NCBI GenBank assembly: GCA_016187935.1
Contig: JACPIU010000020.1
Span: 163,441 to 227,440 of the forward strand
Direction: 5' to 3'
Origin: Bdellovibrio sp.
GTDB taxonomy: Bacteria > Bdellovibrionota > Bacteriovoracia > Bacteriovoracales > Bacteriovoracaceae
Length of the DNA: 64,000 nt
Part shown: piece by piece, positions 32,085 through 40,887 of the stretch
Layout of the letters: every line of letters starts with the position of its first letter
Numbering within the stretch: the first letter of the stretch is position 1
Position numbers and translations under genes: made by a program
Notes under the pieces: generated by a model
What the model was told of the DNA's origin: nothing
Database searches by the model: none
The model's input: the letters and a program-made list of their open reading frames with translations, nothing else

Positions 32085-32885
32085 TCATTGCGCCTTCATC
32101 GCTTGAGGACGCTTTCCGACAGGGATACCGAGGTCGTGATCTAGATTCCATCGATCGGTCAGAAGTTCATGACGTTCAATCCGATAATACTCGATGTCTT
32201 TGTCCAAACGATCCATGCGCATGGCAAGCTCTTTTTGACTGATAATACTATCACGCTTCTTGGCCGTCATAAATTCCATTGCCTTCTGTTTTTTTCGCTC
32301 TATTTCGGCAATTTCCTGATCAAATTCTGCCGCCAATTGCACTCTTTTTTGATCATAAGACCATACAAAATGGTTTATCTCATTCATCTGCCGCAAAAAA
32401 TCTCTTTTGCGCTTAAGCAGCAGCACGCGATAGATACTGGCATCCTTTACTCTTGCAGCAAGGATGGGGGCATGGAAGTTGAGCTGGGCCCCACGTCGGA
32501 AATAATCATCCTTCCCCCAGCATGGATAAAAATCTTTTACAAACATGACAAAATAGCCGGACTCAATATCACGCAGATTACCAACACAGGGAGATTTACG
32601 CCCCTCAAGACTCGCCACTTCAAATTCCACAGCATCGCCGGCGCGGAAAAATTTTACATTACGATTTTCGGTTGCAACTTTCACCACATTGCCGGAGGCA
32701 TCACGATCACTCACTCGTCCGGGGAAGCGAGAATAGTCGGTTTTATAGTCATAAAAAGAATCGACATTCTTATAAAATTCTTCGTCAGATGCTAGTGATC
32801 CTCCACGCTCAGCGGCCAATGCCCCTCTGCCAAAAATTGCCGCCACCAGCACCAAGAAAATCAGCGAAAATAAATATATTTTCAT
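32085..32885 (-). CDS. Secreted coiled-coil protein of unknown function
   Basis: 266 residues from ATG 32885, with AGGTG seven bases upstream. The signal peptide (MKIYLFSLIFLVLVAAIFG) is cleaved near ALAAE. Residues about 55-140 look beta-rich, with one Cys pair (SPCVGN, YPCWGK). Residues about 165-245 are charged helices likely to form a coiled coil (FDQEIAEIERKKQKAMEF, MDRLDKDIEYYRIERHELL). No family is recognised. It is convergent with the phospholipase D-type gene, only 12 bp apart. Confidence 0.7.
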   Translation of the reverse strand: MKIYLFSLIFLVLVAAIFGRGALAAERGGSLASDEEFYKNVDSFYDYKTDYSRFPGRVSDRDASGNVVKVATENRNVKFFRAGDAVEFEVASLEGRKSPCVGNLRDIESGYFVMFVKDFYPCWGKDDYFRRGAQLNFHAPILAARVKDASIYRVLLLKRKRDFLRQMNEINHFVWSYDQKRVQLAAEFDQEIAEIERKKQKAMEFMTAKKRDSIISQKELAMRMDRLDKDIEYYRIERHELLTDRWNLDHDLGIPVGKRPQAMKAQ

Positions 32886-32999
32886 TGTCTTCACCTACAA
32901 TACAAGTATAACAGATTTTTTATTAACAGCATGATAGACGGACGACGCAGACTCCGTTAGATTGTTGGCAATCCATCTTTACACCATAGCGAGGTTACC

Positions 33000-33644
33000 A
33001 TGATTTTCTTTCTGGATACGGGAATTGTTGAGGAAATTAGAACAGCTTCCGAATGGGGTATTGTTGACGGCGTCACCACCAATCCGTCTCTCATCGCCAA
33101 AACAGGTCGCACGCAAAAAGACGTGATTAAGGAAATCACCTCCATAATCGATGGCCCGATTTCAGCAGAAGTCCTTTCTGTGGATGTGAAGGGGATGCTT
33201 CGCGAAGCTGAAGACTTGGCGACCATCCATCCTAATGTCGTGATCAAACTCCCCCTGACTGAAGCAGGAATTAGTGCCTGTAAAATCTTGGCCAAGCAGG
33301 AAATCAAGACCAACGTGACTCTTTGTTTTTCTCCTGTTCAAGCACTCCTGGCCGCCAAGGCGCAGGCCACCTATATCTCGCCTTTTGTCGGTCGCTTAGA
33401 TGATGTCTCTCAAGATGGTGTTGGACTCATTCGAGAAATCCGCACGATCTTCGATAACTATGGTTTTGAAACCCAAATTCTGGCGGCCTCTATTCGCCAT
33501 CCCATGCATGTCCGAGATTGTGCTTTGGCCGGGGCGGATGTGGGAACAATGCCTTTTTCAGTAATGAAGGCCCTCTATCGTCACCCTCTGACTGATAAAG
33601 GCTTGGCCCAATTTCTTGATGATTTTAACAAGTCAAAAAAATAA
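33000..33644 (+). CDS. tal: Transaldolase / fructose-6-phosphate aldolase-like protein
   Basis: 214 residues, the length of the small (type 3B) transaldolase group. It should move a dihydroxyacetone unit between sugar phosphates in the non-oxidative pentose phosphate pathway. Motifs are FFLDTG...[11 protein letters not shown], the Schiff-base Lys83 in VVIKLPLT, and [35 protein letters not shown] lies before the ATG (GAGGTTACC). Close relatives called fructose-6-phosphate aldolase differ by few residues, so the exact reaction is not settled by sequence. Confidence 0.92.
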   Translation: MIFFLDTGIVEEIRTASEWGIVDGVTTNPSLIAKTGRTQKDVIKEITSIIDGPISAEVLSVDVKGMLREAEDLATIHPNVVIKLPLTEAGISACKILAKQEIKTNVTLCFSPVQALLAAKAQATYISPFVGRLDDVSQDGVGLIREIRTIFDNYGFETQILAASIRHPMHVRDCALAGADVGTMPFSVMKALYRHPLTDKGLAQFLDDFNKSKK

Positions 33645-33658
33645 TTTTTATTTATCAC

Positions 33659-33817
33659 TAAAAACTGGACCACCCTAATGGTGAAAATACTTCAAAATAT
33701 TATTTAATTCCATATAGTTACATATCTTGCGCCGAGCAGTCCACATAAGATTAATAATCGGGAATCATTCAAACTAGTTGATCCAATCCAAACACCACGC
33801 TTGTGGTCCAGTTTAAA
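33659..33817. mobile_element. Candidate miniature inverted-repeat element
   Basis: Eleven-base inverted ends (AACTGGACCAC 33663-33673; GTGGTCCAGTT 33803-33813) bound about 150 bp of AT-rich non-coding DNA. TAAA is repeated directly outside both ends (33659-33662 and 33814-33817), as a target duplication would be. There is no open frame inside. TAAA is low in complexity, so the duplication is weak support on its own. Alternatively the ends are paired operator half-sites. Confidence 0.4.
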
Positions 33818-33853
33818 GTTTTCTCTGGAGTTATCCGACAAGTGTGATCGGAT

Positions 33854-34762
33854 ATGATAACAAAACTGGCTCCGGTCATTCTTTGTGCTTTGATCCTCGA
33901 CTTAGGCGGTTGCAAGCAGGATTCCGCTCCTTCAACAGTCTATAAGGCCCGTGCCTCTTATTCACCTTATGGCGGCGGGGAAGAACTGCCCTTACGCTGG
34001 AACGATTCCCATTTAAGCAGTGGCATCTCGCTTAAAATTGCCAGCGAGGTTGCAAGCATTTTAGATTTTGGCGAAGGCCAAAATGCTCAGACCGATGCGG
34101 CAACTGAATGGAACAATGCCCTGCCTGGCAAGACACTCTATACCCTACCTATTCCTACAGTCGCCAACCGAGATAAAGCTCAATTATTGTCATACCATGA
34201 TGACGAAATGGGCATTTACCAATCACAAAACTGGTTCTCAGAAGTTGGAGCTGGTGCCCTGGCAATTACCCAATTTTTTGGACTTCGACGGACCTCGGCG
34301 AGCGGTCAGTATATCGAACTTCAGCATGCTGACATTATTCTGAATTATCGCGACTATGCCTTCTCTTCAGATCCTGAGGATTTTACGACCTATGATCTGC
34401 CCTCCGTTTTGCTGCATGAGATGGGACATTTTGTGGGACTTCGCCATGAATATTCCACCTACGAATCAGTCATGCGGCCATCGCTTGGCAGCTACGAAAG
34501 CGAAAGAGAGCTTTATCCTATCGACATTCAAAATCTCGAGAACAATTACCAGATATCCCAGACCCAGCAACTTTCTGCCAATCAAGAACCAGGTAACGGT
34601 GTTTATAGCGGCGCAATCACATCCCCTGAGCAACAGGAAAGTGAACTAGTCCAAGGCCGTTTTGAACTAAGGGCAAACGGCCAATGCGCCCATTTTATCA
34701 ATGGACAGCAAGTTGCAATCCATCCTGTCGAATTGGGCAATAATACAAATTTGGGATTATAA
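33854..34762 (+). CDS. Lipoprotein metalloprotease, matrixin/metzincin-like
   Basis: 302 residues. A lipoprotein signal ends in lipobox LGGC with Cys20. The metzincin zinc motif HEMGHFVGLRH gives H188, E189, H192 and H198, followed by a Met-turn (ESVM, M207), matching M10 matrixin-like peptidases. The stretch RWNDSHLSSG...AATEWNNAL before it is also typical of matrixin-type folds. About 90 residues after the catalytic domain have no recognised domain. It should cleave proteins in the periplasm or outside. No prodomain cysteine switch is obvious. Confidence 0.88.
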   Translation: MITKLAPVILCALILDLGGCKQDSAPSTVYKARASYSPYGGGEELPLRWNDSHLSSGISLKIASEVASILDFGEGQNAQTDAATEWNNALPGKTLYTLPIPTVANRDKAQLLSYHDDEMGIYQSQNWFSEVGAGALAITQFFGLRRTSASGQYIELQHADIILNYRDYAFSSDPEDFTTYDLPSVLLHEMGHFVGLRHEYSTYESVMRPSLGSYESERELYPIDIQNLENNYQISQTQQLSANQEPGNGVYSGAITSPEQQESELVQGRFELRANGQCAHFINGQQVAIHPVELGNNTNLGL

Positions 34763-34796
34763 AAGAAATCTACTTAACCGGAGTTCGGGATAAAGA

Positions 34797-35141
34797 TTAT
34801 TTAACGGAATCTACCACGGCCTTGAATCCATCGAGATCCGTCGCCGCCAATTCCGCCAACATCTTGCGATTTAACTCAACACCTTTTGTCTTAAGCATAT
34901 TGATAAATTTAGAATAGCTTAGATCAAAAGTACGACAAGCTGCATTAATACGAATAATCCAAAGCTTACGCATATTACGTTTAAGCTGTTTACGGCCAAA
35001 ATAAGCGTAATGAAGGGCCCTTACCACTGTTTGCACGGTATGGCGCCATTTGGCCCCACGGTCAAAGTGATAACCTTTAGTCCGTTTAAAGACTCTGTTT
35101 CTTCTTCTTCTAGCTTTAAAACCTCGTTTGGCACGTGACAT
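34797..35141 (-). CDS. rplT: 50S ribosomal protein L20
   Basis: 114 residues of very basic protein beginning MSRAKRGFKARRRRNRVFKR and containing the L20 core RRKNMRKLWIIRINAACR-type segment (here KRNMRKLWIIRINAACR). It binds 23S rRNA early in 50S assembly and in several bacteria represses the infC-rpmI-rplT operon. The Shine-Dalgarno TAGGAG lies before the ATG. It is the last gene of the infC-rpmI-rplT run. Confidence 0.97.
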   Translation of the reverse strand: MSRAKRGFKARRRRNRVFKRTKGYHFDRGAKWRHTVQTVVRALHYAYFGRKQLKRNMRKLWIIRINAACRTFDLSYSKFINMLKTKGVELNRKMLAELAATDLDGFKAVVDSVK

Positions 35142-35233
35142 ATCTTGCTCCTAGAAACGCCGGGGGGTTAAAACCACTTATACGACCCGGTCAGTTTATA
35201 AACCTCAACTCACTAGTTAAACCACTAGGGAGA

Positions 35234-35431
35234 TTATGAGTTAATTAACATTCTCTCGACTTGATACAGGTTGGCACTATGAACAAGCCCTGGCTTATGG
35301 GCGCGTTTCTTGGCCTTTTTAGAACGTCCTTCCAAGTGGTGTATGGCGAAGGCCTTGGTTCTCTTAATTTTGCCACTGCCAGTTTTGCTAAAGCGTTTGG
35401 TAGCAGCTCTTTTTGTTTTCATTTTTGGCAT
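35234..35431 (-). CDS. rpmI: 50S ribosomal protein L35
   Basis: 65 residues from ATG 35431 (MPKMKTKRAATKRF), the canonical L35 start, preceded by AAGGAGA. An upstream in-frame ATG at 35449 is not needed. The body KRTKAFAIHHLEGRSKKAKKRAHKPGLVH is typical. It lies between infC and rplT as in most bacteria. Confidence 0.96.
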   Translation of the reverse strand: MPKMKTKRAATKRFSKTGSGKIKRTKAFAIHHLEGRSKKAKKRAHKPGLVHSANLYQVERMLINS

Positions 35432-35568
35432 GGCCGTCTCCTTAAACATTAAAACAACAATCCAGCATCAAGTATCATCTGTGAAGTAGCCGAAACTTAT
35501 ACAATACCCGAAAGGGGCCGTAAATGGCCCAGGACTTTAAAATCTTAACAATTTGATTATTTTAACTT

Positions 35569-36270
35569 TTAGGAACTAGAAGAACTCACTTCTTGTTCTT
35601 CCTCAAGGTTTTCCTTTTTCTCATGATCTTTGCCACTATTCTTCTTTTCGGCATGCTGATCATGATCGGCGCCGTGCTTACCCTTCCCGCTTGAGACAAT
35701 CTTCTTATCTGGGCACATCATGGCAAAAACACGGTTTCCCATAAATTTAGGGGGAGATTCTAAAATTCCGCCTAATTCAATGATCATATTGATGATTTTA
35801 TTAAATTTTTCCATCCCAAGATCTTTGTAGGCCATTTCTCGACCCCGGAACTGCATCACTAATTTGATTTTATCCCCATTGCCCAAGAATTTTTCGGCAT
35901 GACGAACTTTGGTTTCGATATCATGCGTATCGATATTGGGACGGAATTGAATTTCTTTGAGTAAGACAACCACTTGCTTCTTTTTGGCCTCATTGATTTT
36001 TTTCTGGAGGGTATATTTGTATTTACCGTAATCAATGGCCTTAACCACTGGTGGAACGGCATTGGGAGAAATCTCGATTAAATCCACTCCCAAACCTTCA
36101 GCGATCCTACGCGCCTCATCCATGGAAACTATTCCATAGGGATGTCCATCTTCACCAATTAAACGCACTTCAGGAACTCGAATTTGATGATTAATTCTTG
36201 GGCCTTGTTCCTTTTTTCTCGGGCCGGCACCAAAACCTGTTTGCCCGTCTTTTTCACGAAAATCTCTTAT
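35569..36270 (-). CDS. infC: Translation initiation factor IF-3, probably started at a rare AUA codon
   Basis: IF-3 discards wrong initiation complexes and keeps subunits apart. The first usual start codon, GTG 36168, would cut off conserved sequence: in the same frame upstream lies GPRINHQIRVPE, the standard IF-3 N-terminus. The frame is open back to a TAG at 36298-36300 and has no ATG, GTG or TTG there. ATA at 36270 follows AGGGGG by six bases, giving 233 residues. Rare start codons (AUU and relatives) at infC are known and make IF-3 regulate itself. After KFMGNRVFAMMCPDKK a charged, Ser-ending tail of about 40 residues is extra. Confidence 0.93.
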   Translation of the reverse strand: MRDFREKDGQTGFGAGPRKKEQGPRINHQIRVPEVRLIGEDGHPYGIVSMDEARRIAEGLGVDLIEISPNAVPPVVKAIDYGKYKYTLQKKINEAKKKQVVVLLKEIQFRPNIDTHDIETKVRHAEKFLGNGDKIKLVMQFRGREMAYKDLGMEKFNKIINMIIELGGILESPPKFMGNRVFAMMCPDKKIVSSGKGKHGADHDQHAEKKNSGKDHEKKENLEEEQEVSSSSS

Positions 36271-36307
36271 ATAATACCCCCTGTGATATTCTTGCTCCTA
36301 TAAAAAT

Positions 36308-36796
36308 TTATGCCCAAGTCCTATTCTCGTCAATCCTACGGCAAGAAAAATACTCGATGAAGGTACACCGATGGGCATGATCTGTCCAAGGGCCGTAAGA
36401 AAATCTTACCCGCCAAACAGAAGCGCTCGGTTCCTTCAAACGAATCCTGCACAATTCGCCCAAGCTTTGCAATTGTTTCCATTCCAGGGACCATGCCCCA
36501 TCCGGGTTGAGTTGAAAAGACCAAACTTCCCCAGGTGACAAGTCAAAGACCGTAGGCCAATCTCCCTCCCAATAAGGACCAACCACTTCCCGCCCAACCC
36601 AAACTTCTCCACGATGGGGAAGAAAGTACAGCATGGCCTCCTGACTGGCCCAAACTAGACGAACGTGTGAGGCAAGGTAATGGTCGATTTCACCCAACAT
36701 TCCCTGCCATCCCTTGCCTGAAATAGGCCCGGCTCGATAAAGGAATCGCGATCTGGCGGTTGGTATAACTTGATATGAATCAGGTATCTCTATCAT
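36308..36796 (-). CDS. Hypothetical protein between plsB and infC
   Basis: 162 residues rich in Trp, Arg and Glu, with no signal peptide, membrane segment or domain that I recognise. Support comes from position: it fills the gap between plsB (26 bp upstream) and infC (about 37 bp downstream) on the same strand with no competing frame. No strong Shine-Dalgarno is seen at ATG 36796. Confidence 0.5.
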   Translation of the reverse strand: MIEIPDSYQVIPTARSRFLYRAGPISGKGWQGMLGEIDHYLASHVRLVWASQEAMLYFLPHRGEVWVGREVVGPYWEGDWPTVFDLSPGEVWSFQLNPDGAWSLEWKQLQSLGELCRIRLKEPSASVWRVRFSYGPWTDHAHRCTFIEYFSCRRIDENRTWA

Positions 36797-36822
36797 GTAT
36801 CATTAATCATTGTGCTGATTGA

Positions 36823-38604
36823 TTACAAAGGCACTTGAAACTTCATATGCTGGGTTAATTGAAGTTCCAGATCAAGCAATAGTTGATCAAGCTTCGATAA
36901 GTCGGTCACCAAATAAGGTCCGTCTACTTGATTCAATATTTTTTGATTTTCCAAATATTTCAAGGCGTTTCGGGCAACCGGGTGAGAAAAACTTTCTGAA
37001 AATTTTATAACCCTTCCCAAGGCCATTTCCGTTTCAAAAACATCGCGACATTTCTTTAAATAAGCTTCCGTTTTGATGCCTTGTTTTTCTTGAACATACA
37101 TGGCCTTTACCGCTAGCGCGCCAATATAATAACCCTCCAAGAGATAATTCACACAGCGGGAAAAAACCCCGATATCTTTTACTAATAAATATAGGTCTTT
37201 ATGGCTGAGCTGAAGACAATCCTCCAAGTCTTTTACCTCACGTCCGACAGAAGCTGAAATAATGGTGAGGGCATCAAAAAAAAGTTCTTTAATGGTGGGA
37301 AGATAAAACTCATACTTCAACTGAGCACGCAATTTAAGAAAATGCTTACCCAAATCAGCTTTGTTGGTAATACGTCCCGTGAAAAGACCAAGCCAGGCGG
37401 AGTTGATAATCCACGGGACTAAAAAATGATGCAAAATCATATTTTTAAAATAGAGTAATTCCATCCGCGTATCTTTTTTGATGGAATAAAAGACATGTCC
37501 CTTACTAGCGGTACCGATCACTTCTATTTTGTTGTTCTTAATAAACATTTGTACCGCACGCTCAATAGTGACATTCAACTTGTCTGGTGCCAAAGAGGCC
37601 GAAATCGGTAGATTGAATTTATGGCAATGTTCGGAAATTTTCATCGCCCTTTCTTTGATCTCTTCAAATTTTAAGGCCCCGACCGGGCCGTCCAACATAA
37701 TCAAACCCATCAGAGAGCTTGGGGTAATCAGCATCTTTTTACCTACCGCCCGAAAGCAATCAAAGGCCAAAGCTTGGGTTTTTTGCTTGAGGTCTGCCTC
37801 CCCGGACACACCGGTAATTTGGCATTGGATAGGGGGCCCAACTTTGATGTGCATACTTCCCATCTGGTAGGCAAAAACTTTATAGAGCTTGAGTAATTGC
37901 CTCGTACTTTCTTTTTTCTTTTTGGCGCCTGACATTTCTCGCGCCAACGATTTTTGTTCGGGAACATATTCATGAGCAATGGTCACGGGCAAGAAGAGTA
38001 AAGGTTTTTTGGCCAGTTCAGGTAAATGCGAATGGGCCTCAAGAAGCATATGAAAGAGACCAAAACGTGGCGGTAAGAGTTTTCCGGTGCGCGAACGCCC
38101 CCCTTCAAAGAAAAACTCGATAGGATGGCCTTCACCCAAGAGATAAAAGAGATAGGCTTCGAGAGTCAGCTTATAAAGAATATCGTTTGCGAAAGAACGA
38201 CGAATAAAAAAACAACCGGACTTACGAAAGATGGTTCCGATGGGAAAAATGTCGAGATTGATACCGCCGGCTATATAGACAGGAATTTTATAGTGCTTAT
38301 AAATAATGTAGTTCAAGGCCAAATAATCCGCATGACTTTGGTGATTGGGCACCAGTACAACATGATTCTCTTTGAGCAGTTTCTTCAAATCCAAACCCGG
38401 TGGAAGGTCAAAATTGATATTGTCGTACAAATGGCTCACCACAGAATCGATCACACGACCAAACGAATCGATGGTTGGTTTAGAAAAAGTAGCGGCAATC
38501 TCTTTTACGTTTTTTAAGACTCGAGTCTTATCTGCGACGTTGTCTTTGATACGCGCGGCCAAACAAGGATAAGACAAAACTTTTTTCTGCATAGTCGTCA
38601 ACAT
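36823..38604 (-). CDS. plsB: Glycerol-3-phosphate acyltransferase, PlsB family
   Basis: 593 residues. It acylates position 1 of glycerol-3-phosphate, the first step of phospholipid synthesis, at the inner membrane. The four acyltransferase blocks are present: NHQSHADY (H-x4-D), GCFFIRRSF, FFFEGGRSRTGKLLPP and LFLPVTIAHEYVPE. It is shorter than the ~800-residue enterobacterial PlsB, mainly at the N-terminus, and closer in size to compact members of the family. AGAGG lies eight bases before the ATG at 38604. Confidence 0.92.
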   Translation of the reverse strand: MLTTMQKKVLSYPCLAARIKDNVADKTRVLKNVKEIAATFSKPTIDSFGRVIDSVVSHLYDNINFDLPPGLDLKKLLKENHVVLVPNHQSHADYLALNYIIYKHYKIPVYIAGGINLDIFPIGTIFRKSGCFFIRRSFANDILYKLTLEAYLFYLLGEGHPIEFFFEGGRSRTGKLLPPRFGLFHMLLEAHSHLPELAKKPLLFLPVTIAHEYVPEQKSLAREMSGAKKKKESTRQLLKLYKVFAYQMGSMHIKVGPPIQCQITGVSGEADLKQKTQALAFDCFRAVGKKMLITPSSLMGLIMLDGPVGALKFEEIKERAMKISEHCHKFNLPISASLAPDKLNVTIERAVQMFIKNNKIEVIGTASKGHVFYSIKKDTRMELLYFKNMILHHFLVPWIINSAWLGLFTGRITNKADLGKHFLKLRAQLKYEFYLPTIKELFFDALTIISASVGREVKDLEDCLQLSHKDLYLLVKDIGVFSRCVNYLLEGYYIGALAVKAMYVQEKQGIKTEAYLKKCRDVFETEMALGRVIKFSESFSHPVARNALKYLENQKILNQVDGPYLVTDLSKLDQLLLDLELQLTQHMKFQVPL

Positions 38605-38623
38605 CGATAAACCTCTGGATCCA

Positions 38624-39688
38624 TCAATTTCTCACGCCGTGAGGTCTTGATTCATACAGGCCGGCGGCACTCATTTCCATGAAGAGCGCTTTTTCGTGCA
38701 TATCCTCAATGGTATGCACTCCCATGTAAGTCATACCTGACCGAAGCCCGCCAGTTAATTCTAAAATGACATTCTCGACCGGACCTTTGCAAGGGACCAG
38801 GGTTGCCTCACCCTCTGCCGCCATTCCGCGCGGTAATTCACCTCGCCAAGAGACCTGAGCATCTTTTGACGCCATCCCTCGATAGACTTTTTTTCCACTT
38901 TTCATTTCACCTGGAGTTTCTAGGGTCCCGGCCGCCATTGAGCCAATCATGACGGTGTCAGCACCGGCCGCCAGGGCCTTAACAATATCACCGGAATTTT
39001 TGAGCCCGCCATCAGCGATGACAGGAATTTTATAGCGCTTGGCAGTTTCCACACTCAAGGCAATGGCCGTGAGTTGCGGTACACCATGGCCGGTGATAAT
39101 GCGTGTGGTACACATGGAACCGGGGCCAATTCCCACCTTGATGCAATCGGCCCCTGCATCGACAAGTCTTTTGACCGAATCCCCCGAAGCCACATTCCCG
39201 GCAATAACATCAATCTTGGGATATTTCCTCTTCACGTAATTCAAAGTTTCGATCATAAGAATCGAATCCCCGTGGGCAATATCGACGGTTAAAATATCCA
39301 CGCCTGCTTGGGCCAATAAATCGGCCCTGGACATACCCTCTTCCTTCACTCCGATCGAGGCGGCAATGGGTAAATTAATTTTGTACTGCTCAAAACTTTT
39401 CCGCACTTTTTTTATTTCTTCCACCTGGGACTCAGGTGACATAAAACGATGGATAATTCCCAAACCGCCTAACTTCCCCATAGCGATGGCCATCTCACCC
39501 TCAGTAATGGTGTCCATATTGGCGGTGATTATGGGAATTTGAAGACGCCAATTCTTAGTGACTTGGGCCTCAAGAACCGGACCTTTACGGGACGAAATCT
39601 CGGAATATTGAGGGACCAAGAGGAGATCATCAAAAGTCATCCCCTTACCTCGCTTTAAAATACCGTCGCGCCTAAAAATAAGTTCCAT
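38624..39688 (-). CDS. IMP dehydrogenase/GMP reductase family protein without CBS domains
   Basis: 354 residues from ATG 39688 (GGGAGA upstream; an ATG at 39700 is also in frame). It is a TIM-barrel oxidoreductase of purine nucleotides. [15 protein letters not shown] and ITANMDT open the barrel. The catalytic Cys lies in [11 protein letters not shown], and the flap reads [19 protein letters not shown] before [11 protein letters not shown]. The CBS pair normally found in IMP dehydrogenase is absent, and the flap lacks its Arg-Tyr pair, both pointing to GMP reductase. The N-terminal half looks more like IMP dehydrogenase. I leave the reaction open. It is divergent from hemA. Confidence 0.85.
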   Translation of the reverse strand: MELIFRRDGILKRGKGMTFDDLLLVPQYSEISSRKGPVLEAQVTKNWRLQIPIITANMDTITEGEMAIAMGKLGGLGIIHRFMSPESQVEEIKKVRKSFEQYKINLPIAASIGVKEEGMSRADLLAQAGVDILTVDIAHGDSILMIETLNYVKRKYPKIDVIAGNVASGDSVKRLVDAGADCIKVGIGPGSMCTTRIITGHGVPQLTAIALSVETAKRYKIPVIADGGLKNSGDIVKALAAGADTVMIGSMAAGTLETPGEMKSGKKVYRGMASKDAQVSWRGELPRGMAAEGEATLVPCKGPVENVILELTGGLRSGMTYMGVHTIEDMHEKALFMEMSAAGLYESRPHGVRN

Positions 39689-39855
39689 TGAATCTCCCAT
39701 TAATCAAAATATTGTGTTGAAGCACTGCTTCGCTTAAATGGAAAATAAAACAAGGAAAATCAATACCATACATAATGAAGAATAAAAAATACTTTTCTAC
39801 AATTCTATGACACTTAAGATTGCAAAGAGGAGTAAATTGGCCCCATTAGACAACC

Positions 39856-40833
39856 ATGCGGAAGAACGTTATGTACGATACACTCACCGCTATTAATTTA
39901 GGCCCGACCACTGACGCTCCCGAACTCCCCTCTGAGTTGCAGGCCCAATTGTTCGAAATGAGCACTTGCCAACGCCGACTCCTGGTAGGACTGGGTGTAT
40001 GGCCTGATATGGCCCTGGCATTTTTAAATGACAACGGAATACACGGTTTAGCTGTCTATCATGGAACTGATGCCTATAGATATCTTTTAGAAGTGATTAC
40101 AGGACTTAAAAGTCGCCTTCTGGGAGAAAGCGAAGTGGCGGGACAATTCAAAAAGGCCTATGACAATTATAAGGCATCACCAAACTTTAATTCTGTCTGT
40201 GGTCAAATCCTCGAAAAACTCATGAAAGATGGTAAGGAAATCAAAACCAAACATCTTCAATCAATTGGCCAATATTCTTATGCCGGTCTGGCCAAGCGAG
40301 TCTTACAAAATCATGCCATCGCAGGAAAAATCCTGATCGTCGGCACAGGGCAGCTGGCGCAAGACTCCGCCAAACTTCTGCGTAAGCATTATGATTTAAC
40401 TTTTACAGGTCGGAATGCAGAAAAACTGGAGGCAATTTGTAAAGAATTTCAGTCCCCCTCCATTGCCTGGCCTTTAGATTTTGCCAATGCCTCAGGCCTT
40501 GAACACTTTTCAGCAATTATTAATACCATTGGTGCCGAAGAAATATTATTCGGCCCTGCCTTTTTTGAACAATGGAACCATCAAGGAAACTTAGCAAGGA
40601 ACTTCAAGACGTTTATTGATTTAGGCAGGCCTTCAGTGATAAAAACCAGCAGAGGAATGAGTGAGGGAGTATATCGATTGGCAGACCTTTTAACTTTAGG
40701 TCAACGCTTCGACGAAGCAAAATTGATACAAGTCCAAAAAGCGCATAGTGCCATCGAACAACTGACGCAAAAACGTGTTTGCGGTGCTTTCGCGGCTTTC
40801 CCTTTTGGTTGGGAAGAGTTGCAATTCGCCTAG
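39856..40833 (+). CDS. hemA: Glutamyl-tRNA reductase (short form)
   Basis: 325 residues, against about 420 usual. It reduces glutamyl-tRNA to glutamate-1-semialdehyde with NADPH, the first step of the C5 haem route. The catalytic Cys38 sits in MSTCQRR (usually STCNR), followed by the family stretch GLKSRLLGESEVAGQFKKAYD and a Rossmann-type segment ILIVGTGQLAQDSAKLL. The shortening is partly at the N-terminus and partly the C-terminal dimerisation helices. Five further haem or regulatory genes follow on the same strand. Confidence 0.9.
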   Translation: MRKNVMYDTLTAINLGPTTDAPELPSELQAQLFEMSTCQRRLLVGLGVWPDMALAFLNDNGIHGLAVYHGTDAYRYLLEVITGLKSRLLGESEVAGQFKKAYDNYKASPNFNSVCGQILEKLMKDGKEIKTKHLQSIGQYSYAGLAKRVLQNHAIAGKILIVGTGQLAQDSAKLLRKHYDLTFTGRNAEKLEAICKEFQSPSIAWPLDFANASGLEHFSAIINTIGAEEILFGPAFFEQWNHQGNLARNFKTFIDLGRPSVIKTSRGMSEGVYRLADLLTLGQRFDEAKLIQVQKAHSAIEQLTQKRVCGAFAAFPFGWEELQFA

Positions 40834-40887
40834 TGCTTGAGCTTGCGAGCAGAACTTCCTTCCATCCATAATATTTGAGGTTTTCAC

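Noticed and set aside
35515..35530. Hairpin GGGCC-N6-GGCCC between infC and rpmI as a terminator or L20 site
   Set aside because: The stem is only five bases with no T-run, and rpmI and rplT need read-through; no L20-type pseudoknot could be shown by eye.
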